Positions 1 to 8,518 of a DNA stretch of 43,340 nucleotides are shown here, piece by piece. The number at the start of each line of letters is the position of its first letter. Positions within the stretch are counted from its first letter, which is position 1. The notes under the pieces were generated by a model that saw only the letters and a program-made list of their open reading frames with translations, searched no databases and had not been told where the DNA came from. Location: contig CAMATH010000067.1 in the NCBI GenBank assembly GCA_945860955.1, positions 1-43,340 on the forward strand, written 5' to 3'. Source of the DNA: Planctomicrobium piriforme. GTDB taxonomy: Bacteria > Planctomycetota > Planctomycetia > Planctomycetales > Planctomycetaceae. The position numbers and the translations under genes were made by a program.

Positions 1-165
1 GGAACGTTTAGTGAGAACAAGAGGCGGCGATCCAGTCGTTGTCAGGTTGGTGCGCGACGTAGCGAACCGTACAAAAAATTCGGGTGCAAGGGATGTGGTA
101 GAGGTGATTATTGGTACTGGTCGGATAATCCCTCAGATGATCGGTGCCCCCGGTGTTCACGCTAG
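1..165 (+). CDS. C-terminal end of unidentified zinc-ribbon-like protein (partial)
   Basis: Frame 1 is open from the left edge to a TAG at 163-165 and gives about 54 residues. It is rich in basic residues at the start and ends in a cysteine pattern CKGC ... CPRC (CX2C-X16-CX2C) separated by an aromatic and acidic stretch, which is what a zinc ribbon looks like. The start lies outside the window. GC content is clearly lower than in the rest of the window, as in the next gene. The other two frames are also partly open here, so the coding frame is not certain. No function can be given. An effector or toxin tail paired with the small downstream gene is one possibility, but nothing in the sequence proves it. 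Confidence 0.3.
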   Translation, partial: GTFSENKRRRSSRCQVGARRSEPYKKFGCKGCGRGDYWYWSDNPSDDRCPRCSR

Positions 166-317
166 ACCAACTACCCGACAAAAAAGCAACAGTTCACTCC
201 AAGCCGCTGTTTTGGCAGGTGGATTTGACGAGCAAGAAATTGGAAATAATGGAAACTTGCAAGGTGTGCCGCCCGGATGGGTCAAGCCATTATTTTTTTC
301 GAAGAAGGAGTACCTAG

Positions 318-545
318 GTGAACGACTACGGAATCAAAGTGAGGGTTGACAGCTTCACAACTTGGTACAATCAGTGTTTTGGAACCAACTTTCCGTTTGG
401 TTTGGCGGGAGTTCCAAACAGAGAATGGAACGAAGTGATGGAGATGCTGAACATGACAGGGAGGGCTGACGATGGGTACTACATACTGGTCGCTAGAGAT
501 GGCGGTGCGATGGCACGCCAAATGGGCCTTGACAAGGTTTTTTAG
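318..545 (+). CDS. Small orphan protein, 75 aa
   Basis: The GTG start at 318 is preceded, eight bases upstream, by a strong Shine-Dalgarno sequence (AAGGAG near 304-309), rare in this window. This decides the start. The product is soluble and slightly acidic, with aromatic-rich segments (FTTWYNQCFG near residues 13-22) and no signal peptide or membrane helix. I recognise no family. It follows the zinc-ribbon fragment at the left edge by about 150 bases in an AT-richer segment, so an accessory or transferred origin is plausible. A small immunity-type protein is a possibility from context only. Confidence 0.45.
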   Translation: MNDYGIKVRVDSFTTWYNQCFGTNFPFGLAGVPNREWNEVMEMLNMTGRADDGYYILVARDGGAMARQMGLDKVF

Positions 546-1283
546 CGCCGTCGGTTCGAAATCGCGATGGGCCACGGCTGGAGTGTGTGCGCCCTACCTA
601 TTTGCACAGAATGTGTCTGTTGTAGTTCCAATTTAATGGGCATACGAATGCAGTTTTGTAAAAATCAATAAAGTTGATGAAGAGAATGGATTCCCTGACG
701 ACGTCAAGGGACTCATTCCATTCCATGAGGATCAACTGGGCGAACGCCGCCCGCCATCGCTGTGCCCGGCGGCAATTTGATTGGCATTGAGACCGACCTG
801 CAAACTGATCTCCTCGGTGTTCGACCGCTGAAATTTCGGCATGAGGATCCTGGATTGTCGAACTTCCGAACCTCGCTGGCCCGGGGTTCGACGGTCTCCA
901 GCAGCACATTTTGCTGAAGCTCCATCATGGCGATTCTCGCAGCCAGCCCCGGAATTCTTTTGTATTCACTGGCTGCCGACAGACAATTCTGGTGTTCTGC
1001 GTTGGATGTCAGTTCCGATCAGTTCGAGAAAGCTCAAATCGTTCCGGTGTGTCAATCGCAGGGTAAAACGGTACCACTTGGAAATGATCGTCGAAAATGG
1101 TCCCACCACCCAAGCTTCGCTCCGATCCCCCCTGGCCCTCACGATCCTGCGATCGACAGATCGCAGACTGGCTCTGGCGGCTCTGCGAAAGTGGTACCGT
1201 GGTAGGTTGCTACTGACATTCCGGTGCCCGTAGGCTGAAATTCGAAGGAAAACCACGTCCTCGGGAAATCCGTTTTTTCCCGG
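546..1283. other. 740 bases without a convincing gene
   Basis: Several short open frames occur on both strands but none has a recognisable domain, a good start or a consistent frame. The best is a minus-strand stretch from about 1010 down to 713. Its first half looks protein-like (it contains EYKRIPGLAARIAMMELQQ) but then becomes arginine- and serine-rich. It may be a decayed gene. GC content rises from left to right across the stretch. Confidence 0.35.
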
Positions 1284-1577
1284 CTACTCCCGTTCGGCCG
1301 TCTTTTCTTTCCCCTTAAACTGCGGGTCGGCAACCTTGTAAAACGACACAATCGCCCCCATTTCTTGTTTCAGGTGAGTCCCTTCCATCCCGGGCGGGAT
1401 TCTCACCTTCATCCGCACGAAAAACCCCCCTTTCGACTGGTTCGCGATCGGCATCAGTCGCGAGACATACCCGTCGTACGGATGGTCCTGATACGGCTCC
1501 GACCGAATCACGCATTTTCGCCCGGCGAAGCGTTCTCTCGAACCGTCGTGGTTTGTGACCAGACCAACTTGCCGGGT
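1284..1577 (-). pseudogene. Remnant of HlyD-family secretion/efflux adaptor (C-terminal part only)
   Basis: The open frame bounded by an in-frame TGA at 1578-1580 and the stop at 1284 encodes about 97 residues. These match the last beta-barrel and membrane-proximal part of periplasmic adaptor (HlyD/RND membrane fusion) proteins: YDGYVSRLMPIANQSKGG, then FVRMKVRIPPGMEG, then LKQEMGAIVSFYK. Complete family members have 300-450 residues with a lipoyl/coiled-coil hairpin. All of that is absent here, and the next gene upstream on the same strand ends at 1607, so there is no room for it. A GTG at 1511 could start a short product, but I read this as the 3' remnant of a deleted gene. Confidence 0.6.
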
Positions 1578-1606
1578 TCATTGGCGCGTTTTCCGCCGCT
1601 TTGAGG

Positions 1607-2704
1607 CTACATCAACGTCGGCTTGATCACTCCACAGTTGATCTGACCCAGTGCCTGTTCGAGTTGCTGGAACATCTCTTCGTCGCGATAGACTCCGATG
1701 ATCGCACCACCAGAGCCGCAGTATTTTGCGCTGGCCCCCTGTTCTCGGGCGGTCTCGATCATGCGGACATGCGGGGCGGAGAGCTGGCAGATCTTGCGAC
1801 GGGTGTTGAAATTGCGGTCCATCAACTCCGACAGTTTCTCCTTGTCTCCCGCGAGCAACGCGGTCCGCCCCTCGGCCGCCAGGTCGGCGAAGTCGCGCAT
1901 CGCGCCGATCACCGCCTGATCCCCCTGGTCATACCGGGCGCGTAAAGGATTGTGCAGCACCTCGGTTGGCTCGCTACGGTCACGCGTGTAGGCGATGTAC
2001 AGCGGTGGCAACAAGTCGGCGTCGAGCGGTTCATAGTGACTACAAGGTGTCTGCCGGTCTTGTAGCTGCTGATATTGTGGCAACAAGTCGGCGTCGAGCG
2101 GTTCATAGTGACCGCATTGCAGGCCACACACCTCTTCCATCCGCTCCCGCGAGAAGTCCATGTAGACCACCCCCTCATAGACCTGAATCACGCGATCCTG
2201 CAACCCCGCCGCGATCCCCAGTTCATTGCGTTCGACGCTGAGCGCCAGCGACGGAAGCACCCGCAACGGAATCCGCACACCGTAAAACTCCATGAGCGCC
2301 CGCAGCGTGGCGACGATGATCGCGCTCGAACCGGCCATTCCCACCTGCCGGGGAATGTTCGTGGTGTAGCGGATCGAGAAGGTCTCGTTCCCCAACTCAA
2401 ACCCGGGATCGCCCGCCGCGTGGCGCTGGGCGCAAAACTCGGCGAACCGCTTGATTGTCGCCTTGATCAGTCGCACGCCGCCGTAGTAGCCATGCAACTC
2501 CACGTCGTGCAGCAGTTCGTGAATCGAACTGAATCGGCCATGGTCCTCCTGACTTGGTCGGATCTCGATGAACTCCCAGTCATACAGCGTCACCTCGGCG
2601 AAGAAATTGCGCACGATGACCGAGATGGTCTTGCCGTTGTATCCATCGGAGGGATTGCCCAGCAGTCCGGCCCGGGCGCAGGCGCGTTTTCGAATGATTC
2701 GCAT
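1607..2704 (-). CDS. GHMP-family sugar kinase (glucuronokinase-like)
   Basis: A kinase that probably phosphorylates a sugar at C1 in the cytoplasm. The N-terminal [12 protein letters not shown] (residues about 16-27) and the phosphate-binding loop [11 protein letters not shown] (about 115-126) are GHMP signatures, and the C-terminal [10 protein letters not shown] is the third conserved glycine motif. The ATG at 2704 is chosen because the 58 codons upstream read through galU in a low-complexity frame. From this ATG the protein has 365 residues, slightly long for the family. The start lies one base past the galU stop (2706-2708), so the two are almost certainly co-transcribed, with galU first. 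A kinase plus uridylyltransferase fits conversion of a sugar to a sugar-1-phosphate and then a UDP-sugar. Residues about 198-233 carry an odd in-frame duplication of [11 protein letters not shown] (see the repeat entry). The exact substrate cannot be read from sequence. Confidence 0.85.
   Translation of the reverse strand: MRIIRKRACARAGLLGNPSDGYNGKTISVIVRNFFAEVTLYDWEFIEIRPSQEDHGRFSSIHELLHDVELHGYYGGVRLIKATIKRFAEFCAQRHAAGDPGFELGNETFSIRYTTNIPRQVGMAGSSAIIVATLRALMEFYGVRIPLRVLPSLALSVERNELGIAAGLQDRVIQVYEGVVYMDFSRERMEEVCGLQCGHYEPLDADLLPQYQQLQDRQTPCSHYEPLDADLLPPLYIAYTRDRSEPTEVLHNPLRARYDQGDQAVIGAMRDFADLAAEGRTALLAGDKEKLSELMDRNFNTRRKICQLSAPHVRMIETAREQGASAKYCGSGGAIIGVYRDEEMFQQLEQALGQINCGVIKPTLM
2005..2112. 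repeat. 36-bp direct repeat, period 72 bp, inside the GHMP kinase gene
   Basis: Bases 2005-2040 and 2077-2112 are identical over 36 bases, separated by 36 unrelated bases. In the protein this gives [11 protein letters not shown] twice, 24 residues apart. Removing one 72-base period restores an uninterrupted family-like sequence ([17 protein letters not shown]), so a 72-base in-frame insertion/duplication is the simplest reading. Confidence 0.9.
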
Positions 2705-2705
2705 G

Positions 2706-3596
2706 TTAACCCTCGCGGTCGAGAACCTTCCGCGCGTGGGCGCGGAGCGATTCGCCGTACTTCGGGTCCGAGATCGCGAAATCGAAGAACGCGCGGAAGT
2801 AGCTTCCGAAGTTTCCGATGTCGAACCGCTTTTCTCCAGGGAGCAGTCGCATCGCGACCCCTTTGCCCCCCTGCTCAAGCACCCTCTGCATGGCGTCGGT
2901 CAGTTGAATCTCCCCGCCACGCCCCGGCTTCGTGAGGGCGAGTTCATCGAAGATCCGCGGACTGAAGACATACCGGCCGACGATCGCGAGATTGCTGGGT
3001 GCCTCATTGACAGCCGGCTTTTCGACGAGACGCCGGATGTCGATGCGGTTGCCAATCGGACCGGCCGGCTCGATGATTCCGTACTTCTTCACGTCTTGTG
3101 GCGGAACCTCCTCGACCGCCACGATGACGTCGGCCCCCGTGCGGTCGTATTCTTCGAGCATCCGCGACATGATCGTGGACTGGGCGTGCAACCCGATGAT
3201 CGAGTCCCCCAGCGCCACGGCGAACGGCTGATTCCCCACCAGCGGCCGCGCGCACAACACCGCGTGCCCCAACCCCAGTTGCCGACTCTGCCGGGTGTAG
3301 AAATAGTCGACTTTGTTCCGGTCGAATTCGAGTTCCGCGAGTTCCTCTTCGCGCCCCGACTCCCGCAGGTATTCGACCAGACTCTGGTCTTCGTCGAAGT
3401 GGTTTTCTATCGCCGACTTGCGGGCACCCGTCACGAACAGTACCCGCCGAATCTGGGCGGCCGACAACTCCTCGGCGACATACTGCACAACCGGTTTGCG
3501 TCCGACGGGCAGCATCTCTTTCGGCTGACTCTTGGTCGCGGGCAGCAGGCGGGTTCCATGTCCCGCGACCGGGACGACGGCGATATCAATCGACAT
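2706..3596 (-). CDS. galU: UTP--glucose-1-phosphate uridylyltransferase (GalU)
   Basis: Makes UDP-glucose from UTP and glucose-1-phosphate in the cytoplasm. The 296-residue length is normal for bacterial GalU. The nucleotide-binding N-terminus [20 protein letters not shown] (residues about 12-31), the following [10 protein letters not shown], the central ALGDSI and the VEKP segment are all as expected. The ATG at 3596 gives the standard start [12 protein letters not shown]. It is the first gene of a minus-strand pair with the GHMP kinase, which begins one base beyond its stop. Confidence 0.95.
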   Translation of the reverse strand: MSIDIAVVPVAGHGTRLLPATKSQPKEMLPVGRKPVVQYVAEELSAAQIRRVLFVTGARKSAIENHFDEDQSLVEYLRESGREEELAELEFDRNKVDYFYTRQSRQLGLGHAVLCARPLVGNQPFAVALGDSIIGLHAQSTIMSRMLEEYDRTGADVIVAVEEVPPQDVKKYGIIEPAGPIGNRIDIRRLVEKPAVNEAPSNLAIVGRYVFSPRIFDELALTKPGRGGEIQLTDAMQRVLEQGGKGVAMRLLPGEKRFDIGNFGSYFRAFFDFAISDPKYGESLRAHARKVLDREG

Positions 3597-3885
3597 GAAT
3601 CAAGGCTCCAGAAGGGTATGATGAAAAGCCTACCAGTCGATCCACCGCCGGGCAACGACCCGGGTGCGGGAATTTTTCACTGTCGCGAATTGCCCGGAAT
3701 GCGGGAGGGCGACGATGAAGCATAGACTTGCGAACGTGGATCGATTACCGTCCAATTCGCGATTTTCGCGCACAGTCGGGACCGGCGTCCCAGGCGGACT
3801 TGGAGATTGACCCGACAGTACGGGGTTCGAATATGAAGTCGAGACTGAGCTCATTTCGCTGCCGCACAATGGTGGGAAACGAGAA

Positions 3886-4140
3886 ATGACATTTACGGAT
3901 CGGCAAGGTCAGTTCCTCGCGTTCATTCATCTCTACCGAAAACTCCATCGACAAAGTCCGTCCGAAAAGGAACTGGCACAGTACTTCCGCCTGTCGCCTC
4001 CCTCCGTACACAGCATGATTATCAAACTGGATCAGCTTGGGTTGATCGCCAGAGAAGCTGGGGTTGCGCGGTCTGTGTACGTTGTCGTTGCCGAGGACGC
4101 GATACCAGATCTTGAGCAGGTCGAAGGGCCGCCGTGGTAG
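3886..4140 (+). CDS. Small LexA/MarR-like winged-helix DNA-binding protein
   Basis: The 84-residue product is essentially one DNA-binding domain. It has FIHLYRKLHRQSPSEKELAQYFRLSPPSVHSMIIKLDQLGLI spread over residues about 13-55, with the helix-turn-helix in SEKELAQYFRLSPPSVHSMI and a short wing after it. This resembles the N-terminal domain of LexA without the C-terminal protease domain, so it cannot self-cleave. The ATG at 3886 starts exactly at the domain. It stands alone between galU (divergent) and a minus-strand gene. Its target is unknown; it may regulate a neighbour or itself. Confidence 0.75.
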   Translation: MTFTDRQGQFLAFIHLYRKLHRQSPSEKELAQYFRLSPPSVHSMIIKLDQLGLIAREAGVARSVYVVVAEDAIPDLEQVEGPPW

Positions 4141-4194
4141 ATTGTGGCAACCTTTTTGGGGCACTGCCTGGAATTCTCGAATCGCCGTGGTTTA

Positions 4195-4389
4195 CTACAA
4201 CCACGCATTCCACTTGCGTTTGACGAGCCATGCCTCTGCGGTGATGATGCTTTCGCTGGCACTCGGTTTGATCGGGTAGGCTCCCCAGGATCCATCGGTC
4301 TGGGCATACAGACAGGTACCAGCGAACGAACCGGTCAGGCTCAAGGCAAGCCACCATGTGATGGTGCCAAAATCCGTGGAGTCACACAA
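4195..4389 (-). CDS. Possible small exported protein, 64 aa
   Basis: A short frame with third-position GC typical of this genome. It begins with a hydrophobic segment (TITWWLALSLTGSFAGTCLYA, about residues 9-29) that could be a signal peptide, followed by a short polar, tryptophan-rich tail. The only in-frame start is TTG at 4389, with GGAGG lying too close to it, which weakens the call. I recognise no family. It could be a chance frame in the 300-base gap between its neighbours. Confidence 0.25.
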   Translation of the reverse strand: MCDSTDFGTITWWLALSLTGSFAGTCLYAQTDGSWGAYPIKPSASESIITAEAWLVKRKWNAWL

Positions 4390-4435
4390 TCCTCCGCGGT
4401 CCCGACGTCGAGAGACAGCCCGTCACAACCCGAAA

Positions 4436-4960
4436 TCAATTGCCGCGTGCTTTGATCGTCGCCAGCGACGCTTCCGTCTGCACCCGGGCATTGCGGGCTT
4501 CCAGAATCGACTGTCGGAACACGTCCCCCCGAGGAACTCCCGCCAGAACTGCCAGCGTTTCCCCCTTTTTACCGACCAGAATCAGATCCGCCGCCGGGTA
4601 GAAATCCTGTCCCGCCTTCTGGTCCACGACCACGTCGGCGATATCCTGCAGCAGCACCTTCTGGTACAGCTTCGGTCCCAGCGCGCTGCGGAACCGAATC
4701 GACCGGTTGGTCAGCACATACACCTGCCCGCACACCTTCTGCCAGAAAAATACCAGCACCCCCAGCGGCGCGGTCGGCAACGGGAAGATCAGGTGCGAAA
4801 GCTTGATTCCCCCGACCGAAATCGGCAAGCAGCCATACAACGAACCCAGCAACTTGCCAATGGAAGTCGCCGCGATCGAAGGATAAACCGTCTGAATTTC
4901 GGCTTCACTCGAAGCACTGACGCCGGAAATGGCCGGTGGCCGCTTGGTCATGAGGGGCAT
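4436..4960 (-). CDS. PH-domain-like (bPH) membrane-associated protein
   Basis: 174 residues. The middle contains a hydrophobic segment (HLIFPLPTAPLGVLVFFWQK, about 75-94) followed by a beta-rich stretch, YVLTNRSIRFRS ... VLLQDIADVVVDQ ... DLILVG. This is the layout of the bacterial pleckstrin-homology-like domains (YdbT/YdbS type) in which 'VLTNRRI' and 'I.L..I..V' are the conserved strands. It probably sits at the membrane. Starts at 4960 and 4951 are both possible. It is divergent from the oxidoreductase at 5178. Function is unknown. Confidence 0.6.
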   Translation of the reverse strand: MPLMTKRPPAISGVSASSEAEIQTVYPSIAATSIGKLLGSLYGCLPISVGGIKLSHLIFPLPTAPLGVLVFFWQKVCGQVYVLTNRSIRFRSALGPKLYQKVLLQDIADVVVDQKAGQDFYPAADLILVGKKGETLAVLAGVPRGDVFRQSILEARNARVQTEASLATIKARGN

Positions 4961-5177
4961 GGCGGGTGAGACGTTTCGGTTGCGATGGAACTGTCACCAG
5001 TACGCTACCAGACCGGACGGCGGAATACCAGACCTTGCGGTCCTCGACAGCGACGCAACAACAGGCGATGATGCGACCGGGAGCGGGAGTCGAGTCGCGC
5101 GTTCGCAGCGGTTTTCCCGCAGTATTGCGGCTCCCATGTTCCTCAATTCATTCTCCCCAGTCCGCCAGGTGATTTCC

Positions 5178-6494
5178 ATGTTTGAGACAACTGATCGTCG
5201 TGGATTCCTGAAAGAAACCGGTGTCGGTCTCGCCGCGCTGGCGACCGTCGGCGTGGCCATCGCCGACGACGCGCCCCGCAAGGTCATCATCGCGATCATT
5301 GGCACGGGAGGAACGGGGACCGGACACGTCAAGGCGTTGTCCGCCCGCAAGGATGTTGAAATCGCCTGGGTTTGCGATGTCGATCAACAACGCCGCGATG
5401 CCGCCGCCGAAATTGTCTCCCAAGCGACCGGTGCCCGCCCACAGGCTGTCAGTGATCTGCGGCGCGTTCTTGACGACAAACGGGTGGAAGCGGTCTGGAT
5501 CGCGACCCCCGACCATTGGCACGCGCCGGCGGCGATTCTGGCACTTGATGCCGGGAAGCATGTCTACGTCGAGAAGCCGTGCTGTCACAATCTGCGGGAA
5601 GGGGAAATGATGGCGGCGGCCGTCCGCCGATCGGGCAAACGCCTGCAGGTGGGAACCCAGAGCCGAAGCACGGCGGTCGTCCGCGAGGCGATTGACCATC
5701 TAAGATCTGGCGAGATCGGCGAAATCCTGACCTGCAAAGCGTGGAACAGCCAGTTGCGGAGTTCCATCGGCAAGAAGCAGCCAGCCGACCCGCCGGCTCA
5801 TCTCGACTTCGACACCTGGCTCGGCCCGACCCCGGTCGTCCCCTACCGTCCGAATCTGCTGCACGGAGTCTGGCGGTGGTGGTATGACTTTGGCTGCGGA
5901 GACATCGGCAACGACGGTGTGCATGATATCGATGTCGCCGTTTGGGGCCTGGGAGTCGACACGCATCCCTCGCGGATCACCTGCCTGGGAGGGAAGTACT
6001 TCTTCGACGACGACATGCAGTTTCCCGACACCCAGTACGCGATCTACGAATACCCGGTCGCGGGTCGGCCCGGGGTCAACAAGCAGCTCATCTTTGAACA
6101 GCGGATCTGGTCTCCGTATGTTCAGGAAGGGTACGAGAACGGGGCGGCCTTCTATGGGACGAAGGGAATGCTGATTATCGGTCACACCGTCGGCTGGAAA
6201 CTGTACGGTCCTCGCAACAAGCTGCTCGCCGAGGGGTCGGGAAGCGCCGACCTGGTGGCCCATCACACCAATTTTCTCGATTGCGTGCGGGACGAGAAGC
6301 AGACCCTCAACGCCGACATTCAGGCGGGACGAATGTCCGCCGGGCTGGTTCACTTGGCGAACATCGCGGCCCGGGTCGGGCGGGTCTTGCAATTCGATCA
6401 GGCGTCCACCAGCGTCGTCGGGGATGAACAGGCGACGCGGATGCTGGGGCGCGAATATCGCGCGGGCCACTGGGCAGTTCCCAAGCCGGCGTGA
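5178..6494 (+). CDS. Secreted Gfo/Idh/MocA-family oxidoreductase
   Basis: An NAD(P)-dependent sugar or cyclitol dehydrogenase-type protein of 438 residues. After a twin-arginine-type leader (DRRGFLK then a hydrophobic run, residues about 5-30) comes the Rossmann glycine motif GTGGTGTGH and the dehydrogenase signature VYVEKPCCHN, with the substrate-domain motif GNDGVHDIDVAVWG further on. The lysine of EKP is the usual catalytic lysine. The ATG at 5178 is preferred because it places the Tat motif at the N-terminus; upstream in-frame codons read as low-complexity sequence. Export by Tat with bound cofactor is typical of planctomycete members. The substrate is not predictable. Confidence 0.9.
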   Translation: MFETTDRRGFLKETGVGLAALATVGVAIADDAPRKVIIAIIGTGGTGTGHVKALSARKDVEIAWVCDVDQQRRDAAAEIVSQATGARPQAVSDLRRVLDDKRVEAVWIATPDHWHAPAAILALDAGKHVYVEKPCCHNLREGEMMAAAVRRSGKRLQVGTQSRSTAVVREAIDHLRSGEIGEILTCKAWNSQLRSSIGKKQPADPPAHLDFDTWLGPTPVVPYRPNLLHGVWRWWYDFGCGDIGNDGVHDIDVAVWGLGVDTHPSRITCLGGKYFFDDDMQFPDTQYAIYEYPVAGRPGVNKQLIFEQRIWSPYVQEGYENGAAFYGTKGMLIIGHTVGWKLYGPRNKLLAEGSGSADLVAHHTNFLDCVRDEKQTLNADIQAGRMSAGLVHLANIAARVGRVLQFDQASTSVVGDEQATRMLGREYRAGHWAVPKPA

Positions 6495-6562
6495 TAGGAT
6501 GAAGGTCACCCTTCACGGACTCACTTCCGGCCATTCCCGCCAGACCATTCGCAATCACCACC

Positions 6563-8518
6563 ATGTCGACGCCGTTGACCACCCACGCCGTTGGGATCGA
6601 TCTGGGAACCACCTATTCCTGCATCGCGTACCTAAACGAACAGGGGGAGCCGGTTTCGATACCGAATCGCGAAGGTGAGATTTCGACCCCCTCGGTCGTC
6701 ATGTACGACCGGGGGGAGGAAATTGTTGGGACCGAGGCGCTGCGAAACGCGATTCTGCATCCTCTCAACGTGGTGCAGAATTCGAAGCGTTTCATGGGGG
6801 ATCCGAACAAGGTCTGGACGATTGACGGCAAGAGCTACAATCCGATCGACGTCGCCGCCGCTGTCTTGCGCAAACTGATTGGCGACGCCCGTCAACAGAT
6901 CGGGAATATCGATCGTGCGGTCATCACAGTCCCCGCGCAGTTCAGCGAACGCCAGCGGCTGGCGACTGTGGAGGCGGGCAAGCGAGCGGGGCTCAAACAT
7001 GTCGACATCATCAACGAGCCGGTCGCCGCCGCCCTGTGTTACGTCTTGGGAACCGAAGGGCTGTGGTTCAAAGATCTCACCGACGCGCAACGGATTCTGG
7101 TTTATGACCTGGGGGGCGGGACGTTTGACCTGTCGCTCGTGAGCTACGAGCGCGATCAGGTGAAGGTGATCGCCAGCTCGGGAGATTTGCACCTGGGTGG
7201 GATCGACTGGAACCAGCGACTGATGGCCGCTGTCGCCGACCAGTTCAAACGCGAATTCGGCGTCGACCCCCGTTCAACCCCCGAGAGTCTGCAGCATCTC
7301 TCGTGGGAGGTGGAACAGTGCAAGCGCAGTCTGACCGTGCGACCTCGGGCGGCGCTCATCGTGCAACACGGCGGAAAACGCAAGACCTATCAGATCGAAC
7401 GGGAGCAATTCAACGGTCTCACGAACGACCTGCTGCGTCGCACCCAGGAGATCACGCAACGGCTGATTGAGCAGCACCGCAAGGGTTCCTCGCACCTTGA
7501 CGTCACGGTCCTGTCGACCGGCGGAAGTTCGCGGATGCCGATGGTCGACGACATGCTCAAGACCATTCGGGGCACAACGCTCAGCAAGGTACTCTCGCCC
7601 GATCAGTCGATCGCGCATGGCGCGACCTACTACGCGGGCATGCTGCTGACGAACAGTGAATTCGTCCATGCGATCAGGGACAAAAAGGCGGTCGCCCGGC
7701 TGTCGAAGATGCAACAGCAAAGCGTGAACGCCCGGGCTCTGGGAATTCTGATTCGCGACGTCGATACCAACCAGCGGGTGCCGTACTATCTGATTCCGGC
7801 GAACACCACACTCCCGGCGTCGGCGAACAAGGTGTTTGGGACGGTGGTGCCGAATCAGAAACGGGTGACCCTGGCGATTGTCGAAAGCGGTGCCAATCCG
7901 GGAGAGCAGCCTGTGGCGATCGGCAATTGCACAATCGAAGGACTCCCTCCCAAACTTCCGGCCGAGTCGCGAATTGAAGTAACCATCACGTACGACGCCA
8001 GCGCGAAAATCGCCGTCTCGGCCCGCGAAGTGACGAGTGGCAAGCAGGCCCGCGTTGAACTGCGCCGCGACAGCAGCCTGTTGACCCGGGAAATTGTCGA
8101 CGACGAGTCGGCAGAAATCGTCCTCGCAGTGGAATCGACTCCGCCGGCCAGCCCCGCGGTCGCACCCCAACCGTCACCCGTTGCGGCACGGCGGACACCG
8201 GCTCCTCCAGCGGCCGCGGCGGCCCGGCCCAAACCGCTCGCCGAGGCGGCGATCATGCTGTGTTCGAAGTGTGCCGAGCCGCTCAACTTGCGGGGGGAAT
8301 GCCCGGCGTGCGGTCCCCGACAATCGGCTCCGAAAGCGGCCCCCGCCCTACAACCCAAGGGGACACCCATAAAGACTCCACAGGTCAAGCCGGCGGGGGC
8401 CCGCGTCGCCCCGGTTCCCCCTCCGGTCGCCCCCGCGCAGAGAAAGACCCCGAAGCCGGCTCCTCCCCCTCCCCCCGACGGTGGAGAGGAAGAATTCTGG
8501 AAATACGTTGAACAATGA
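6563..8518 (+). CDS. Hsp70-family ATPase with proline-rich tail and C-terminal zinc ribbon
   Basis: 651 residues. The nucleotide-binding domain is complete: GIDLGTTYS (about 10-18), VYDLGGGTFDLS (about 180-191) and the adenosine motif STGGSSRMP. A beta-type substrate domain follows (about residues 395-520, NTTLPAS ... VTITYDASAKIAVSARE). The alpha-helical lid of DnaK is missing. In its place is about 50 residues of Pro/Ala, then a CX2C-X9-CX2C zinc ribbon (Cys567, 570, 580, 583), another Pro/Lys-rich linker and the short tail FWKYVEQ. The end is unlike DnaK EEVD or DDE tails. No DnaJ or GrpE gene is adjacent. Its stop overlaps the start of the MenC-like gene (ATGA at 8515-8518). The architecture suggests a specialised chaperone or scaffold rather than the housekeeping DnaK. 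Confidence 0.9.
   Translation: MSTPLTTHAVGIDLGTTYSCIAYLNEQGEPVSIPNREGEISTPSVVMYDRGEEIVGTEALRNAILHPLNVVQNSKRFMGDPNKVWTIDGKSYNPIDVAAAVLRKLIGDARQQIGNIDRAVITVPAQFSERQRLATVEAGKRAGLKHVDIINEPVAAALCYVLGTEGLWFKDLTDAQRILVYDLGGGTFDLSLVSYERDQVKVIASSGDLHLGGIDWNQRLMAAVADQFKREFGVDPRSTPESLQHLSWEVEQCKRSLTVRPRAALIVQHGGKRKTYQIEREQFNGLTNDLLRRTQEITQRLIEQHRKGSSHLDVTVLSTGGSSRMPMVDDMLKTIRGTTLSKVLSPDQSIAHGATYYAGMLLTNSEFVHAIRDKKAVARLSKMQQQSVNARALGILIRDVDTNQRVPYYLIPANTTLPASANKVFGTVVPNQKRVTLAIVESGANPGEQPVAIGNCTIEGLPPKLPAESRIEVTITYDASAKIAVSAREVTSGKQARVELRRDSSLLTREIVDDESAEIVLAVESTPPASPAVAPQPSPVAARRTPAPPAAAAARPKPLAEAAIMLCSKCAEPLNLRGECPACGPRQSAPKAAPALQPKGTPIKTPQVKPAGARVAPVPPPVAPAQRKTPKPAPPPPPDGGEEEFWKYVEQ

Noticed and set aside
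3004-3255. Alternative short frames inside galU with glycine- and arginine-rich products
   Set aside because: They are out-of-frame readings of a well-conserved gene in GC-rich DNA.
2075-3725. Long plus-strand frames of 286 and 385 codons opposite the GHMP kinase and galU genes
   Set aside because: They are shadows of recognised minus-strand genes, are arginine-rich and have no domain.
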